48,250 nt of DNA from Bacillota bacterium (GCA_021846565.1 JAJZWS010000020.1:1-48250); one strand, 5' to 3'. Positions 24,157 through 33,687 are shown, numbered from the stretch's first letter. The notes: generated by a model not told the origin, from the sequence alone. Translations and numbers: made by a program.

Positions 24157-25661
24157 CCAGGCGGCCGGTGCTAGCGCTGGACGGGGGACATCTCACCATC
24201 GCCGACGTGGCCTTTGTGGCCAATCACCCGGGCGCCGCGCCCGTCTTGGACCCCGCGGCGAAAGAACGCATGGTGGCGAGCCGTGCGGTCGTGGACCGAG
24301 CGGTGGCCGCCGACCGCCCCGTGTACGGGGTGACCACCGGGTTTGGCCGTTTCAGCGATGTCGCGATTGCAGAGGCAGATCGCGGCCGTCTGCAGGTCAA
24401 TCTCATTGAAAGCCACAGCGCAGGCGTGGGTGAGGCCCTCCCCGCGCCCGTCGCGCGGGCCATGGTGCTGCTCCGGGCCAACGCGCTGGCCAAAGGCTTC
24501 TCGGGGGCACGGCCGGTGCTGGTCGAACGTCTCCTGGACCTCTTGACGCACGACATCGTGCCCGAAATTCCCCGGTTTGGGTCGGTAGGGGCCAGCGGCG
24601 ATTTGGCGCCACTGTCGCACCTGGCGCTGGTGTTGACCGGCCGCGGATTTGCCACGTGGCGCGGTGAGCGGATGACCGGTGCCGAAGCGTTGGCCCAGGC
24701 TGGCCTCGCGCCGGTGGTGCTCGAGGCCAAAGAGGGCCTGGCGCTTATCAACGGCACCCAAATGATGACGGCGTACGCCGCGCTCATCGTGGCCCAGGCG
24801 GAGACCCTGCTGGACTGGGCGGATCGGGCCGCCGCGCTCACGGTGGACGTCCTGCGCGGCATTCCCGCCGCTTTCGACGAGCGGGTGGCCGCCATCCGGC
24901 CGCATCCCGGCCATGCGCTGAGTGCGCGCCACCTGCGGGAGGCGCTGGAGGGCAGCCGGCTCATCACCCACCCCGGCGAGCTCCGGGTGCAGGATGCCTA
25001 TTCACTTCGCTGCATCCCTCAGATTCACGGCGCGTCGCGCGACGCCCTCGTCCACATTGCCGAGGTGGTGGAGCGGGAGATTAACTCGGCCACCGACAAC
25101 CCCCTGATTTTCGCGGATGACGACACGGCGGTGTCGGCTGGCAACTTTCATGGGCAGCCCGTGGCGCTGGTGCTGGACTACCTGGCCATCGCGCTCGCCG
25201 AGCTGGCGGACGTCAGCGAGCGGCGCATCGAGCGGATGGTCAACCCGGCGCTGTCGGGTCTGCCGCCGTTTCTGGTGCGCGAAGGCGGCCTCAACTCGGG
25301 ATTGATGGTGGCGCAGTACACCGCAGCCGCGCTGGTGTCACAGAACAAAGTGTTGGCCCATCCCGCCAGCGTAGACTCCATCCCCACGTCCGCCAACCAG
25401 GAGGACCACGTGTCGATGGGGTCGGTGTCCGCGGTCAAGGCGCACGACGTGTTGCGCAATGTAACCTGGGTGATCGCGGCTGAGCTGATTTGCGGCGCCC
25501 AGGCGGCCGAGCTGGTGGGGCCCGAGCGGCTGGGCCAGGGGACCCGCACCGCGTATGACTGGGTGCGCCAGCGCGTGGCCCCGTGGGATCACGATCGGGT
25601 GCTGTCGCCCGACCTGGAACGGGTGGCGGGCGATCTGGCAAACGGGGCGGGCACCGTCTAG
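24153..25661 (+). CDS. hutH: Histidine ammonia-lyase
   Basis: A 502-residue enzyme that converts histidine to urocanate and ammonia, the first step of histidine use. The MIO-forming triad Ala-Ser-Gly is at 147-149 in GSVGASGDLAPLSH. Other marks are YGVTTGFGRFSD, NGTQMMTAYAAL, RVQDAYSLRCIPQIHGASRD, NSATDNPLIF and SIPTSANQEDHVSMG, all HutH-type. ATG 24153 overlaps the yfmH stop (ATGA), so it is translationally coupled to the peptidase genes. No hutU, hutI or hutG is in view. Confidence 0.95.
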   Translation: MTRRPVLALDGGHLTIADVAFVANHPGAAPVLDPAAKERMVASRAVVDRAVAADRPVYGVTTGFGRFSDVAIAEADRGRLQVNLIESHSAGVGEALPAPVARAMVLLRANALAKGFSGARPVLVERLLDLLTHDIVPEIPRFGSVGASGDLAPLSHLALVLTGRGFATWRGERMTGAEALAQAGLAPVVLEAKEGLALINGTQMMTAYAALIVAQAETLLDWADRAAALTVDVLRGIPAAFDERVAAIRPHPGHALSARHLREALEGSRLITHPGELRVQDAYSLRCIPQIHGASRDALVHIAEVVEREINSATDNPLIFADDDTAVSAGNFHGQPVALVLDYLAIALAELADVSERRIERMVNPALSGLPPFLVREGGLNSGLMVAQYTAAALVSQNKVLAHPASVDSIPTSANQEDHVSMGSVSAVKAHDVLRNVTWVIAAELICGAQAAELVGPERLGQGTRTAYDWVRQRVAPWDHDRVLSPDLERVAGDLANGAGTV

Positions 25662-26179
25662 CAACCGTCCAGCGCTTGGCGCCCGGCGAAGGGTGGAGAT
25701 CAGGCGCGCGCTGCCGACATGGCGACCCTCCGTCGCAAGCCAGAGGCGGTCACAACGCCAACCCCTCATGTCGCGGTCTCGGCCAGACGCTACCAATACG
25801 TGCACGATGAACCCATTCAGGGACCATGCCCGCGGTGGGGCAGCGCGAGACGATGGCGTCTGCCGGAAGACACGACCGAGGCGCTCACCGCGGACGCTTT
25901 AAAGTGTGCCGAGCCGTTCTGTCCCAAACCCTGGCACCGGTCCTCAAGCGTCGGCGTCGGGTGCAGGCGTGGCGCGTTGCAGCGGGTTTCGAGCCGGCGT
26001 ACGACCCCACCCCGCAGTGCCCGTCCGACGTGGTTGTGTATGCCCGAGGCTCTCGGAAGCGGGGGGAGGGCGGGCGTGAGTCGATGCCGGGTTGCCACGG
26101 GCGTCATCTGGGTTCTCCGCAATGGGTCGGCGTCTGACCGCTTGGGCCAGAGCGCCCGTGTTGGCTGCGAGGCCGCGTG
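25662..26179. other. 518-base gap without a recognised gene
   Basis: Open frames on both strands show no family likeness or SD. No hairpin with a U-run, RNA gene or repeat was seen. The two flanking genes converge here. Confidence 0.5.
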
Positions 26180-27451
26180 TCACAGTGCCGCCGTCGCAGG
26201 CGGGCCGGATGCGGTCATGCCCTTCAGCGAGGGGTTCACCGCCAGCGCCAGGGTGGCGGCCAGGTAGAGGACGGAGAAAATTAGGATGGCGCCCCACGGG
26301 CTGGCCAGCGCCGCCAGGCTGCCTGCCAGCACAGCACCCACCGGCGTCCCAAGGGTGACCCCGGTGGTGAGGGCGCCAAACACCCGGGGCTGGAGCCGCG
26401 GAGGAACGGCCTGGTACATAGCGGTATGGATCGCGGGGTTGAGCGGTCCAATGCCGATGCTCAAGAGGCCGGTTAACAGCAACAGCGGTGCGGCCCAGGG
26501 CACCAGGGCCAGAACCCAGAAGCGCGGCGCGCCAGCGGCCAGGTATCCGCCCACAAACGTGGCGCGCCGCGGGAGCCGATAGCCGAACCAGCCGTAGAGG
26601 ACCGTGCCCACGACCGCACCCAGGCCCAGAGCCCCTCCCACCGCACCAAACAAGACGGCGCTGTGGTATGTGCTCCGAATGAAGGCTGGCGCCAGCACCG
26701 AATACAGCCCGCCATCCAGCAAGTTGGTCACCATGACCACAAGCATCAGGCTTCTCAGCATGGGGTGGTGGCGAATGAAGTGCACCCCTTCGCGGAGATG
26801 GGCCATCGTCGTCCGCAGCGCGGTCGGCGTCAAACGCTCGGAGGCGGCGAGGTGGGGAATCAGGAGGAGGAGCAGGCTCGCGGAGGCCAGAAAACTTATG
26901 CCATCTAGCGCGAACAGATTGAGGGCACCCATGACCGCGATGAGGATGCCCGCCAGGGGCGCCCCCACCAGCGTGCCGATGCGGTTCACCCCGTCCAGGA
27001 CCGTGTTCACCCGGTCCAGGTTGGCGTGAGCGCGGTCCGCCAGCTGGGGAACCAGCGCGGTGCGTGCGGTGTTGCCCGGCGTGGTGGACAGGCCCGCCAA
27101 AAACACCAGTGCCAACAGCACGCCAAACGGCAGCGCCTGGGCCCGGTACAGCACCGGAACCCCGAGCACCACGAGGCCACTCAGCAAATCGCTCAGCACG
27201 CTTACCCGCTTCTTGCCCCAGGCATCCACCAGCACCGCGCCCGAAACGCCGGCTAGTGCCACGCCGGCGGTGGCCGACGCGGCGGCCAAACCGGTCAGGC
27301 CCACGCTGCCTGTGGTCTGCAGCACGAACCAGGGCAACGCCAACAGCATCAGGGTGTCGCCGATCCGGGATATCGCATTGGCGAAGTACAAGGCATAGAG
27401 AGGCAGGGCCGCCGCCACGCGCGGAACGTCACCGGGACGTCGATCGCCCAA
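26180..27451 (-). CDS. MFS transporter (MFS_3-type exporter)
   Basis: A 423-residue protein with about 12 membrane segments, beginning LYALYFANAISRIGDTLMLL and a helix-2/3 loop VDAWGKKRVSVLSDLLSGLV. The middle contains LREGVHFIRHHPMLRSLMLV, the linker typical of the EntS/MFS_3 exporter group, as in the gene at 3747. The start is TTG 27451 with SD AGGGGG 7 bases before. No partner regulator is adjacent. The substrate is unknown; drug or siderophore export would be typical. Confidence 0.88.
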   Translation of the reverse strand: MGDRRPGDVPRVAAALPLYALYFANAISRIGDTLMLLALPWFVLQTTGSVGLTGLAAASATAGVALAGVSGAVLVDAWGKKRVSVLSDLLSGLVVLGVPVLYRAQALPFGVLLALVFLAGLSTTPGNTARTALVPQLADRAHANLDRVNTVLDGVNRIGTLVGAPLAGILIAVMGALNLFALDGISFLASASLLLLLIPHLAASERLTPTALRTTMAHLREGVHFIRHHPMLRSLMLVVMVTNLLDGGLYSVLAPAFIRSTYHSAVLFGAVGGALGLGAVVGTVLYGWFGYRLPRRATFVGGYLAAGAPRFWVLALVPWAAPLLLLTGLLSIGIGPLNPAIHTAMYQAVPPRLQPRVFGALTTGVTLGTPVGAVLAGSLAALASPWGAILIFSVLYLAATLALAVNPSLKGMTASGPPATAAL

Positions 27452-28049
27452 GACTCAGCCCCCTCACTTGTACAAAGCCGCCGTTCATGAACCGGAGAGC
27501 GCCGCACTGCGGGCAGTCTACCACCGGCGGCGAGGCACAGTATCGGTCGGAGGTCCAATCCAACCGACGGCAAGCGCTGAACCCGTACCGGGCTGACCCG
27601 CAATCCCATCGTCAGTCACACGCGCCCCGAGAGAGGGCGACTGGACCGGAACGGTTCTCACAGGAGGGCTCCCCTTTTCGAAGGCGGAGCGCTTCACGCC
27701 AGCCGGTCCGCCCATTTCAGGAAACAGCGGGCGAGGAGTTCGTGTGCACAGCCAACCACTTAGGGCGGTGGACACCCGCTCGATGAAGCTCACTCCCAGA
27801 CCGCCGCCTTATCAAGCCCGGTCTTGCCGCGGGGCCAGCAGAGTCCCTTTGCGCCGCGGTGGTCAAGTCGCCCCGCAGGATCTCTGGGTGCCAACCGCTC
27901 CGAAAGACCTGGAGATTTATAGGCCCCAGGGTTTCCTCGCCTGCAAGGATGTCAATCTGGGATTCGGAGGCATCGGGGGCCGCCGCCAGCGGCTCGGGCG
28001 GCATCGCGGGGACCTCGTCATTGCGGTCGAGGAGCTTGGCGCAGCCCCG
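27452..28049. other. 598-base stretch without a recognised gene
   Basis: The - strand has a frame with MPPEPLAAAPDASESQIDIL and TLGPINLQVFRSGWHPEILR that I could not assign. It may be decayed sequence continuing from the relic upstream of it. No promoter or RNA gene was recognised. Confidence 0.3.
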
Positions 28050-28375
28050 GCCGTCGGCCTGCGCGCGAGTGTCCGCCTGGGCGGAAAAACGTCCGTCGGG
28101 GGCGTCCCCGTCAGCACGGCGGCCGTGCCGTTGATGGCCCTCACTGGGGCAACGTACGCGGTGGGCCCGCCGGGGAGCGGCTTGCCGAACAAGTGACCCC
28201 CGGTGCTCCCGGCGCCGGAGGAGTCGGGCGGCCGGCCCCAGCAGTTCGCGCCGTCGTGTCCCAAGCGGCGAGCCTGCCGAAGAACGTGGCGGGGCATGCC
28301 TGCGAAACCTTCGTCCACGGCTGCCTCCTCCAAGTGCCTGGCGGCACTCACAAGGGTCCGCGAGATGCGTGCCGC
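28050..28375 (-). pseudogene. Possible MmgE/PrpD-family N-terminal relic
   Basis: The - strand reads ARISRTLVSAARHLEEAAVD, then FAGMPRHVLRQARRLGHDGA and later APVRAINGTAAVL. The pattern of a helix with F..(L/M)P..V...A+.L, followed by NGTAA, resembles the start of MmgE/PrpD proteins (2-methylcitrate dehydratase and relatives). The expected LDxxDT segment and the remaining 300 residues are missing, and frames change. This is a weak call. Confidence 0.25.
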
Positions 28376-28394
28376 CCCGCCGGCGCTGCGTCTG

Positions 28395-29249
28395 TCATCC
28401 CACCGGATCCGGTCCCGGCTCCCACGGCGGCTCTAAGCCAAAGCGGGCCCAGGCCCAGCGAATGGCGTCCAACACCGGATCCGCCATGTCGGGCGTGGTG
28501 ACGTAGTCGGCCACGCGCTTGGCTGAGTCGAGGCCGGTCCCCATGGCCGCCGCCATGCCCGCCCAGCGCATGAGCGCGACGTCGTTCAAGCCATCGCCGA
28601 TAGCCAGGACTTCATCAGACTGGATGCCGAGGCGCTGGCACGCCTGCCGCACCCCGTCCAGTTTGTCGACCCCCGGGGCGCAGACGCTCACCTCGCGGAC
28701 GCCGCGGTCGGGGTGGGGGAACACCAAGGTTTCATAACCATACCCTTTGGGTCCGAAGCGCTCCAGAAACTGGTCCACCTCGTCGGTGCCAAACAGGAAC
28801 AGCTCCAGCGGCTTTTTGTCCAGCGTGCGGGCCAAATGGTCCACCACCCGGTCCTCACGCCGCTGGAAGTGCTGGCGGTGCTCGGTGGTCATAAGGTTGA
28901 ACAGCACGGGCTCTCCCACCCCCAGATAGCACCGCAACATGATGTTGCGGGTGGTGGCCCAGGCCAGCATGCGACGTGCTTCGCCCACCGGGACCCGGTT
29001 CGAGTACCACTGGTTGCGGCCCCGCGTGTCGTAAACGTACGCCCCGTTGTGTGCTACAAAGGGCCCCCGCACCCCCAAATCCCGCTGAACGCGAAGCGCC
29101 GTGCGCCAGCTGCGGCCGGTCGCAATCACCACCAGCACGCCGCGGCGCGACATCGCGGACAGCCGCGCGCCCGTCTCAGCGGTCAGCGAGCCATCGGCTT
29201 TCAGCAGGGTCCCGTCCAAATCCGTGACTACCATGCGAATGCGTCGCAT
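28395..29249 (-). CDS. Cof-type HAD phosphatase
   Basis: A 284-residue HAD hydrolase of the Cof/YidA subfamily. Motif I is TDLDGTLLKADG (residues 9-20), motif II VVIATGR, motif III a lysine in GVDKLDGVRQAC and motif IV EVLAIGDGLNDVALMRWAG. The C2B cap lies between residues 85 and 200. Such enzymes dephosphorylate sugar phosphates, FMN or pyridoxal phosphate; the true substrate is unknown. The ATG at 29249 follows GGGGG. It stands alone. Confidence 0.93.
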   Translation of the reverse strand: MRRIRMVVTDLDGTLLKADGSLTAETGARLSAMSRRGVLVVIATGRSWRTALRVQRDLGVRGPFVAHNGAYVYDTRGRNQWYSNRVPVGEARRMLAWATTRNIMLRCYLGVGEPVLFNLMTTEHRQHFQRREDRVVDHLARTLDKKPLELFLFGTDEVDQFLERFGPKGYGYETLVFPHPDRGVREVSVCAPGVDKLDGVRQACQRLGIQSDEVLAIGDGLNDVALMRWAGMAAAMGTGLDSAKRVADYVTTPDMADPVLDAIRWAWARFGLEPPWEPGPDPVG

Positions 29250-29518
29250 TCCGTGCCCCCTTCATCATCGTCCACCGCGTCGGGCCATTCATTGAGGCGG
29301 CGCCAGCTTTGGACCCATCATACATGGACCAGCCCTCTTGCCGCTGGACTGCTACGGTATGCGGGTCGGGAGGGGGAGTGCCACCGGCGGGCCCGGCTGG
29401 CGAAGGGTCGGCTCGTCAGGGGCTGGCCTGCGTCCAGCCAGCCGCTTTGCGTTGGGGACCGCTGGCGAACGCCCCGGCACGCACTGCCGCCTGGGCAGGC
29501 CGCCAGCCCGTGGCGCTG

Positions 29519-30108
29519 CTATCCCAGGCGCTCCAAAGACGCGAGGGATCGTTGTAGGACAAGGGCTCTGGCATCGGGGCCGCAAGAAGCGAGCGAGCTG
29601 TCGGTAAACAGATGGCGGTCGCCGGGATACAAAAATAGCTCTCCCTGGCTGGCGCCGACGGTGGCCACCAATTCCCGCGCGGCGTCCCAATCCCCTTCAA
29701 GCGCGAAGAAGGGGTCGCGGTCCATGCCATGGATCTGGACGGGCACCCTGGCGCGCCACGGGCCAAACGCCCACGCCCCGGTGAGGGGGAGGCACGCCTC
29801 GTACAGCAGGGCACCCTGGCTGCCGGGCCGCGTCTGTGCGAAGCGCTGTGCCTGGGCGCCCCAAACGAAAACCCCGCATACACCACATGGGCCGAGAGCC
29901 CCGTCACGGCCCGATCGGCCCTCTGGTTCAGTTCCGCATCACCCAGTTTCTCCGTGAGCGCCACGCCCGCCTTGATCGTGGGCGGGCGGGCACCGTTAAA
30001 CAGGTCGGGTGTGTACACGGTGTGTCCGGCCGCCTGGAGGTGCTCCGCGAAGGCCAGCACCCCCTCGGTCAGCCCCTGCACGTGATGAAACAACACGACC
30101 TCGGCCAC
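29519..30108 (-). pseudogene. Dienelactone hydrolase family protein with a frameshift
   Basis: From GTG 30108 (SD GGAGGGGA) the frame reads VAEVVLFHHVQGLTEGVLAF and on through TVYTPDLFNGARPPTI to HVVYAGFSFGA, the nucleophile elbow with Ser instead of the usual DLH Cys. The family then continues one base over as QAQRFAQTRPGSQGALLYEA and RVPVQIHGMDRDPFFA (family acid), ending in LYPGDRHLFTDSS with the catalytic-type His. The shift coincides with C4 at 29859-29862. Joined, the product would be about 196 residues, normal for the family. It is decay, sequencing error or slippage. Confidence 0.75.
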
Positions 30109-30302
30109 GCCGTCCCCTCCGTCCGCAGCGCCCATGGAATCTGTGGCCAGTGCCCGCGAGGTGAGTCTTGGGCTGTGACAGCCCGGAACCCCCCACCGCG
30201 GATCCCTTCCTTTGGGACCTCAGCAGAGTCTGGGTGCGCTCACGGCGGCGGGACTGAAGCTGCTAAACGGCCAGCAACCGCCTTACAAACGGATGCAGCG
30301 CG

Positions 30303-30620
30303 TCACCAGCCCGCTTCGCCAGTAAAGAAGAGCATCAGCCCAGGACTGCTCATGCTGGCTCTGGCGTCGCGCCGCATCTCGAGATACTCGTGCACGGCCT
30401 GCAGGTGGGTGACGTCGGCGGCCGTAATGGTGTCTCCCTTGTGCTTCAGGTGGCCGGTGGCGGTCAGATAGTTGAGCCAATCCAGGACGTTCTCGCGGCA
30501 GGTGTCCGGGTGCACGCCTGCGCTGTCGGCCGTCTTCTGGACCAGGGTCTCTGCGTCGGCCCCCTGATGGTGATGAATGAGCTGCTTCAGAAAGTGGTGC
30601 TTAAGGGTCTGTTCGTCCAT
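30303..30620 (-). CDS. Small hypothetical protein, winged-helix-like
   Basis: A 105-residue mostly helical protein: MDEQTLKHHFLKQLIHHHQG, then ENVLDWLNYLTATGHLKHKG, which reads like a helix-turn-helix followed by a wing. The end SSPGLMLFFTGEAGW is hydrophobic. I know no family for it. The SD GAGGGGG before ATG 30620 supports translation. It is followed by the dienelactone hydrolase relic on the same strand. Confidence 0.6.
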   Translation of the reverse strand: MDEQTLKHHFLKQLIHHHQGADAETLVQKTADSAGVHPDTCRENVLDWLNYLTATGHLKHKGDTITAADVTHLQAVHEYLEMRRDARASMSSPGLMLFFTGEAGW

Positions 30621-30806
30621 GATGGCCCCCTCAATTTCAGTCTCTGGCCGCTCTGCACCGGTGGGTCGTTGGATACACGTGGTCGAAGGGATTCTATCAC
30701 GATTCCGAATTTTCCTGGAGGTTTGCTGTCGTCGTCGGATTCCGGCGGCGGGCAGGCCGCTCGTGTGTACCCTCGCTCCCGGCAGGGTGTGCGGAGGCTT
30801 ACCGGG

Positions 30807-30834
30807 TTGACATGGTGAACTTACCGGTTAGTAT
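30807..30834 (+). promoter_or_regulatory. Promoter/operator of the TetR operon
   Basis: TTGACA (30807-30812) and TAGTAT (30829-30834) are 16 bases apart. The spacer contains TTACCGGTTA, a symmetric element that fits a TetR operator. The -10 ends 7 bases before the ATG, so the message is probably leaderless. Confidence 0.65.
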
Positions 30835-30841
30835 AGTGGAC

Positions 30842-31468
30842 ATGAATACAGTGGCATTGGGAACCCGAGACCGCATGGCGGCGGCGGCGGCCGACTTGTT
30901 CTACGCGGAGGGCATCACGGCGTCGGGGGTGGACGCCATCGCCCGACATGCGGCCGTGGCCAAGCCCACCCTGTACAGCCACTTTCGGTCCAAGGCGGAC
31001 TTGGTGGTCGCCGCACTGGCAGCGCAGCATCGCGGGCGTGAGCAGATGATGGAACGCTGGCTGGTGGAGCGGTCCGCGGCACCGCCCGCCCTCCGTCTGC
31101 TGGCCGTGTTTGATTGGCTGGAAGCCTGGTCGGCCGAGGCGGGCGGTCGCGGGTGTCCGTTTCTGAACGCCGCTGCGGAACTGGTGGGTCCCCAGTACCA
31201 GGCGGCGCGGGAGGTGGTCCGCCAGCACAAGGCGTGGTGGCTGGCCCTCCTGGCCGGGCTGGCGCGGGACGCCGGCGCCCGGAACCCCGACACCCTGGCG
31301 CAGGAGCTGCTCCTGCTAATGGACGGCGCCAACGCCCGCGTCCTGGTGACGGGTGATCCCTCGATGGTGGCGGTCGCGCGCGGCATCGCCACCCGCTTGG
31401 TGTGCGAGTCCCTCGGGCTGGCGCCAGCGGTCCCGGGCGATGACCCTGCCAGGGCTTCCGACGCATGA
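30842..31468 (+). CDS. TetR-family regulator
   Basis: A 208-residue TetR protein. Residues 8-60 form the helix-turn-helix: RDRMAAAAADLFYAEGITAS, then IARHAAVAKPTLYSHFRSKA. The ligand domain includes AGGRGCPFLNAAAEL, characteristic of the TetR_C_33/YcdC-like group. ATG 30842 is chosen because the likely transcription start lies at or beside it and no SD precedes it. The gene overlaps the MFS gene by four bases (ATGA) and likely represses the operon until a ligand, possibly exported by the MFS protein, binds. Confidence 0.93.
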   Translation: MNTVALGTRDRMAAAAADLFYAEGITASGVDAIARHAAVAKPTLYSHFRSKADLVVAALAAQHRGREQMMERWLVERSAAPPALRLLAVFDWLEAWSAEAGGRGCPFLNAAAELVGPQYQAAREVVRQHKAWWLALLAGLARDAGARNPDTLAQELLLLMDGANARVLVTGDPSMVAVARGIATRLVCESLGLAPAVPGDDPARASDA

Positions 31469-32733
31469 CGCCGGTATCTGGCCCGGTGCCACGACCGGCC
31501 CCTCTCTGGAGCGCGGCGGGTTTGGCGGCAGGGCCGCTGGTGGCACTAGGATTTGCGCGGTTTGCCTACGCGTTGGTGCTGCCGGCCATGGTTCGCCAGC
31601 TCGGATGGTCGCTGGCGACCGCGGGGGCCATGAACACCGCGAACGGTCTGGGCTATCTCTTGGGAGCACTGGCGGCCGCGCCCCTCGGTCGGCGATGGGG
31701 GCTCGCCCACGTATTTTTGGTGAGCTTGGTGGTCACGGTGGTTGCCGTTCTGGGGACGGGCGCCACCAGCAGCACCTTCGTGTTGGCCGTGGCTCGCCTG
31801 GTGAGTGGCGTGGGTGGTGGCGTCGTGTTTGTCGTGGGTGGGGGACTGGTGGCCGAAGCGAGCGAGACGGATGCCCCACGCCGCGCCAGCGTGCTGTTGG
31901 GAACGTACTTCGGGGGGGCGGGTGTGGGTATCGTGGTGTCGGCCTGGCTGGTGCCGCGGATCCTCGCGACGTGGGCGCCCGATCTCGCGTGGCGCGTGGC
32001 CTGGGAAGCCCTGGGGGTGGTGAGCGTGGTGGCGCTTGCGGTGGCCGTGCCGGCCGTGCGCCGCCTGGCCGCTCTGCCCCGGGCACGGGAGCAACGGGCC
32101 CGCGCGGCCCGGGGGCGCACGCCGCTTAAGATGCTCCGCCCGCTGTTGGTGGCGTATGGAGCGTACGGGCTAGGTTACATTGTATACATGACCTTCGTTG
32201 TTGCACTGCTGGAGCATCATGGAGCAGGAACCCTGGAAATCACCTGGTTTTGGACCGCGCTGGGTGCGGCGGCCGCGCTGTCGGCCTTTCTTTGGGGTGG
32301 CGTGGTGGGAAGGGCGTCCGGGGGCCGCGGTGTCGCCGCAGCCATGTTGGTCGTGCTGGCGGGCACGATGCTGCCTCTGTGGTCATCCGCGGCCATCTGG
32401 GCTCTCTTGTCCGCGTTGCTGTTCGGCTCCGCCTTTCTGGCCGTCGTGACGGCGGTGACCAGCGTGGCGCGTCGCAACCTGCCGGCCGAGGGGTGGACGG
32501 CAGCCCTCGGGGCCCTCACCGTGATGTTTGGCGTGGGCCAGAGCATCGGACCGGTTGCCGCCGGTCTCCTGGCGCCGACGGCGGGCGGAATCCAGGGCGG
32601 GCTACTTGTCAGTGCCCTGGTTCTCGCCCTCGCCGCCGCGATCGCGTGGGCACAGCGGGACGCGGGCCCGGCAAGGCCCCGCCCCCTGGACCGGGCGAGT
32701 GACCCACTCTTCGAGAAAGGGTGTAATCAATGA
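31465..32733 (+). CDS. YbfB/YjiJ-type MFS transporter
   Basis: A 422-residue MFS protein with 12 segments. The first helix ends GPLVALGFARFAYALVLPAM, the motif of YbfB/YjiJ-family transporters (F(A)RF.Y..ILP.M). The loop AAPLGRRWGLAHVF follows helix 2. It overlaps both neighbours by four bases (ATGA), so regulator, transporter and thioesterase are translated together. Substrate unknown. Confidence 0.9.
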   Translation: MTPVSGPVPRPAPLWSAAGLAAGPLVALGFARFAYALVLPAMVRQLGWSLATAGAMNTANGLGYLLGALAAAPLGRRWGLAHVFLVSLVVTVVAVLGTGATSSTFVLAVARLVSGVGGGVVFVVGGGLVAEASETDAPRRASVLLGTYFGGAGVGIVVSAWLVPRILATWAPDLAWRVAWEALGVVSVVALAVAVPAVRRLAALPRAREQRARAARGRTPLKMLRPLLVAYGAYGLGYIVYMTFVVALLEHHGAGTLEITWFWTALGAAAALSAFLWGGVVGRASGGRGVAAAMLVVLAGTMLPLWSSAAIWALLSALLFGSAFLAVVTAVTSVARRNLPAEGWTAALGALTVMFGVGQSIGPVAAGLLAPTAGGIQGGLLVSALVLALAAAIAWAQRDAGPARPRPLDRASDPLFEKGCNQ

Positions 32734-33152
32734 AGACGTCGTTGCAACCGGGCATTCGGCACGTGATGCAGTTCACGGTGCCCGAGTCCAAAGTGGTCCC
32801 CGCGCTTTATCCGGAAGCGCCGGAGTTCCAGAACATGCCGCGTGTGTTCGCCACAGGATTCTTGGTGGGGCTGTTGGAGTGGGCCTGCGTTCAGGCGGTG
32901 ACCCCTCACCTGGATGCGGAGGAGCTGACCGTGGGCACTCACATCGATATCAGTCACGAGGCGGCGACGCCACCCGGCCTGGAGGTGACCGTGACGGCCG
33001 AGCTCACGCGCCGCGAGGGGCGGCGTCTGTGGTTTGCCGTGGAGGCGCATGACGGCATCGACCGGATCAGCGGCGGGCAGCACCAGCGGGTGGTTGTGGA
33101 TGCCAAGCGATTTGTCCAAATCGCCGAGGGCAAGAAGCGGCCCTCGGGCTGA
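32730..33152 (+). CDS. Hotdog-fold thioesterase (FlK-like)
   Basis: A 140-residue hotdog protein. MPRVFATGFLVGLLEWACVQ followed by TVGTHIDISHEAATPPG matches the FlK group (fluoroacetyl-CoA thioesterase and relatives), including the catalytic-type Glu and His in LEWA and ISHEAATP. The end GIDRISGGQHQRVVVDAKRF is the family tail, with QHQR in place of the common THER. It probably hydrolyses a small acyl-CoA. Its place after a TetR regulator and an MFS exporter suggests detoxification of a toxic acid, by inference. Confidence 0.87.
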   Translation: MKTSLQPGIRHVMQFTVPESKVVPALYPEAPEFQNMPRVFATGFLVGLLEWACVQAVTPHLDAEELTVGTHIDISHEAATPPGLEVTVTAELTRREGRRLWFAVEAHDGIDRISGGQHQRVVVDAKRFVQIAEGKKRPSG

Positions 33153-33330
33153 TTTGACGTAGGGAAAGACGAACGGGTCCGCCGGATGGTCGCGTGCCCA
33201 TCCGGCGCCCTCCCATGGCTCGGGCACGGGTGTGGCCGCGGGGGGTCAGGAGCGGACGGGGCCGTCCCCCTGGGCGGCTTAAGCCGCCGACCTGGCGAGC
33301 ACCGCCGCGAGTTGAGGGCCGGCAGCCCCA

Positions 33331-33687
33331 TCACGGCTTGCGCACCGCCTCCTGAAACCTCTCGGGATCATCGGCTCTGCATGGCAACCACGCTTCGCCG
33401 AATTCCTGCAGGGCATGAAGGACCGGTGCCACCGCGCGCCCTTTATCGGTCAGGGCATATTCGACCCGGGGAGGGGATTGGGCGTAGGAAGTTCGCGTGA
33501 CGATCTCCTCATCGACGAGCCGCTGCAAGCGCTTGGATAAGGAACGGGGGTTGATGCCCACGCCAATAAAGTGGCCAAAGCGCTTTGGGCCATCTTGCAG
33601 TTCCCGCAATATAACGATCACAACCACGTCGGCAACCAACGTGGCGGCTCTTTGAATGGGACACACAATACTAGATATGTCGTCCAT
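33331..33687 (-). CDS. HxlR-family regulator
   Basis: A 118-residue winged helix-turn-helix protein: SSIVCPIQRAATLVADVVVI then ILRELQDGPKRFGHF, matching the HxlR start with its N-terminal Cys, followed by the INPRSLSKRLQRLVDEEIVT recognition region and YALTDKGRAVAPVLHAL. The usual GxKWT/S is replaced by ADVVVIVI. The ATG at 33687 gives MDDISS; 33693 is possible too. HxlR proteins often sense aldehydes or redox state through the cysteine. It may control the adjacent MFS gene, which is on the same strand upstream. Confidence 0.87.
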   Translation of the reverse strand: MDDISSIVCPIQRAATLVADVVVIVILRELQDGPKRFGHFIGVGINPRSLSKRLQRLVDEEIVTRTSYAQSPPRVEYALTDKGRAVAPVLHALQEFGEAWLPCRADDPERFQEAVRKP

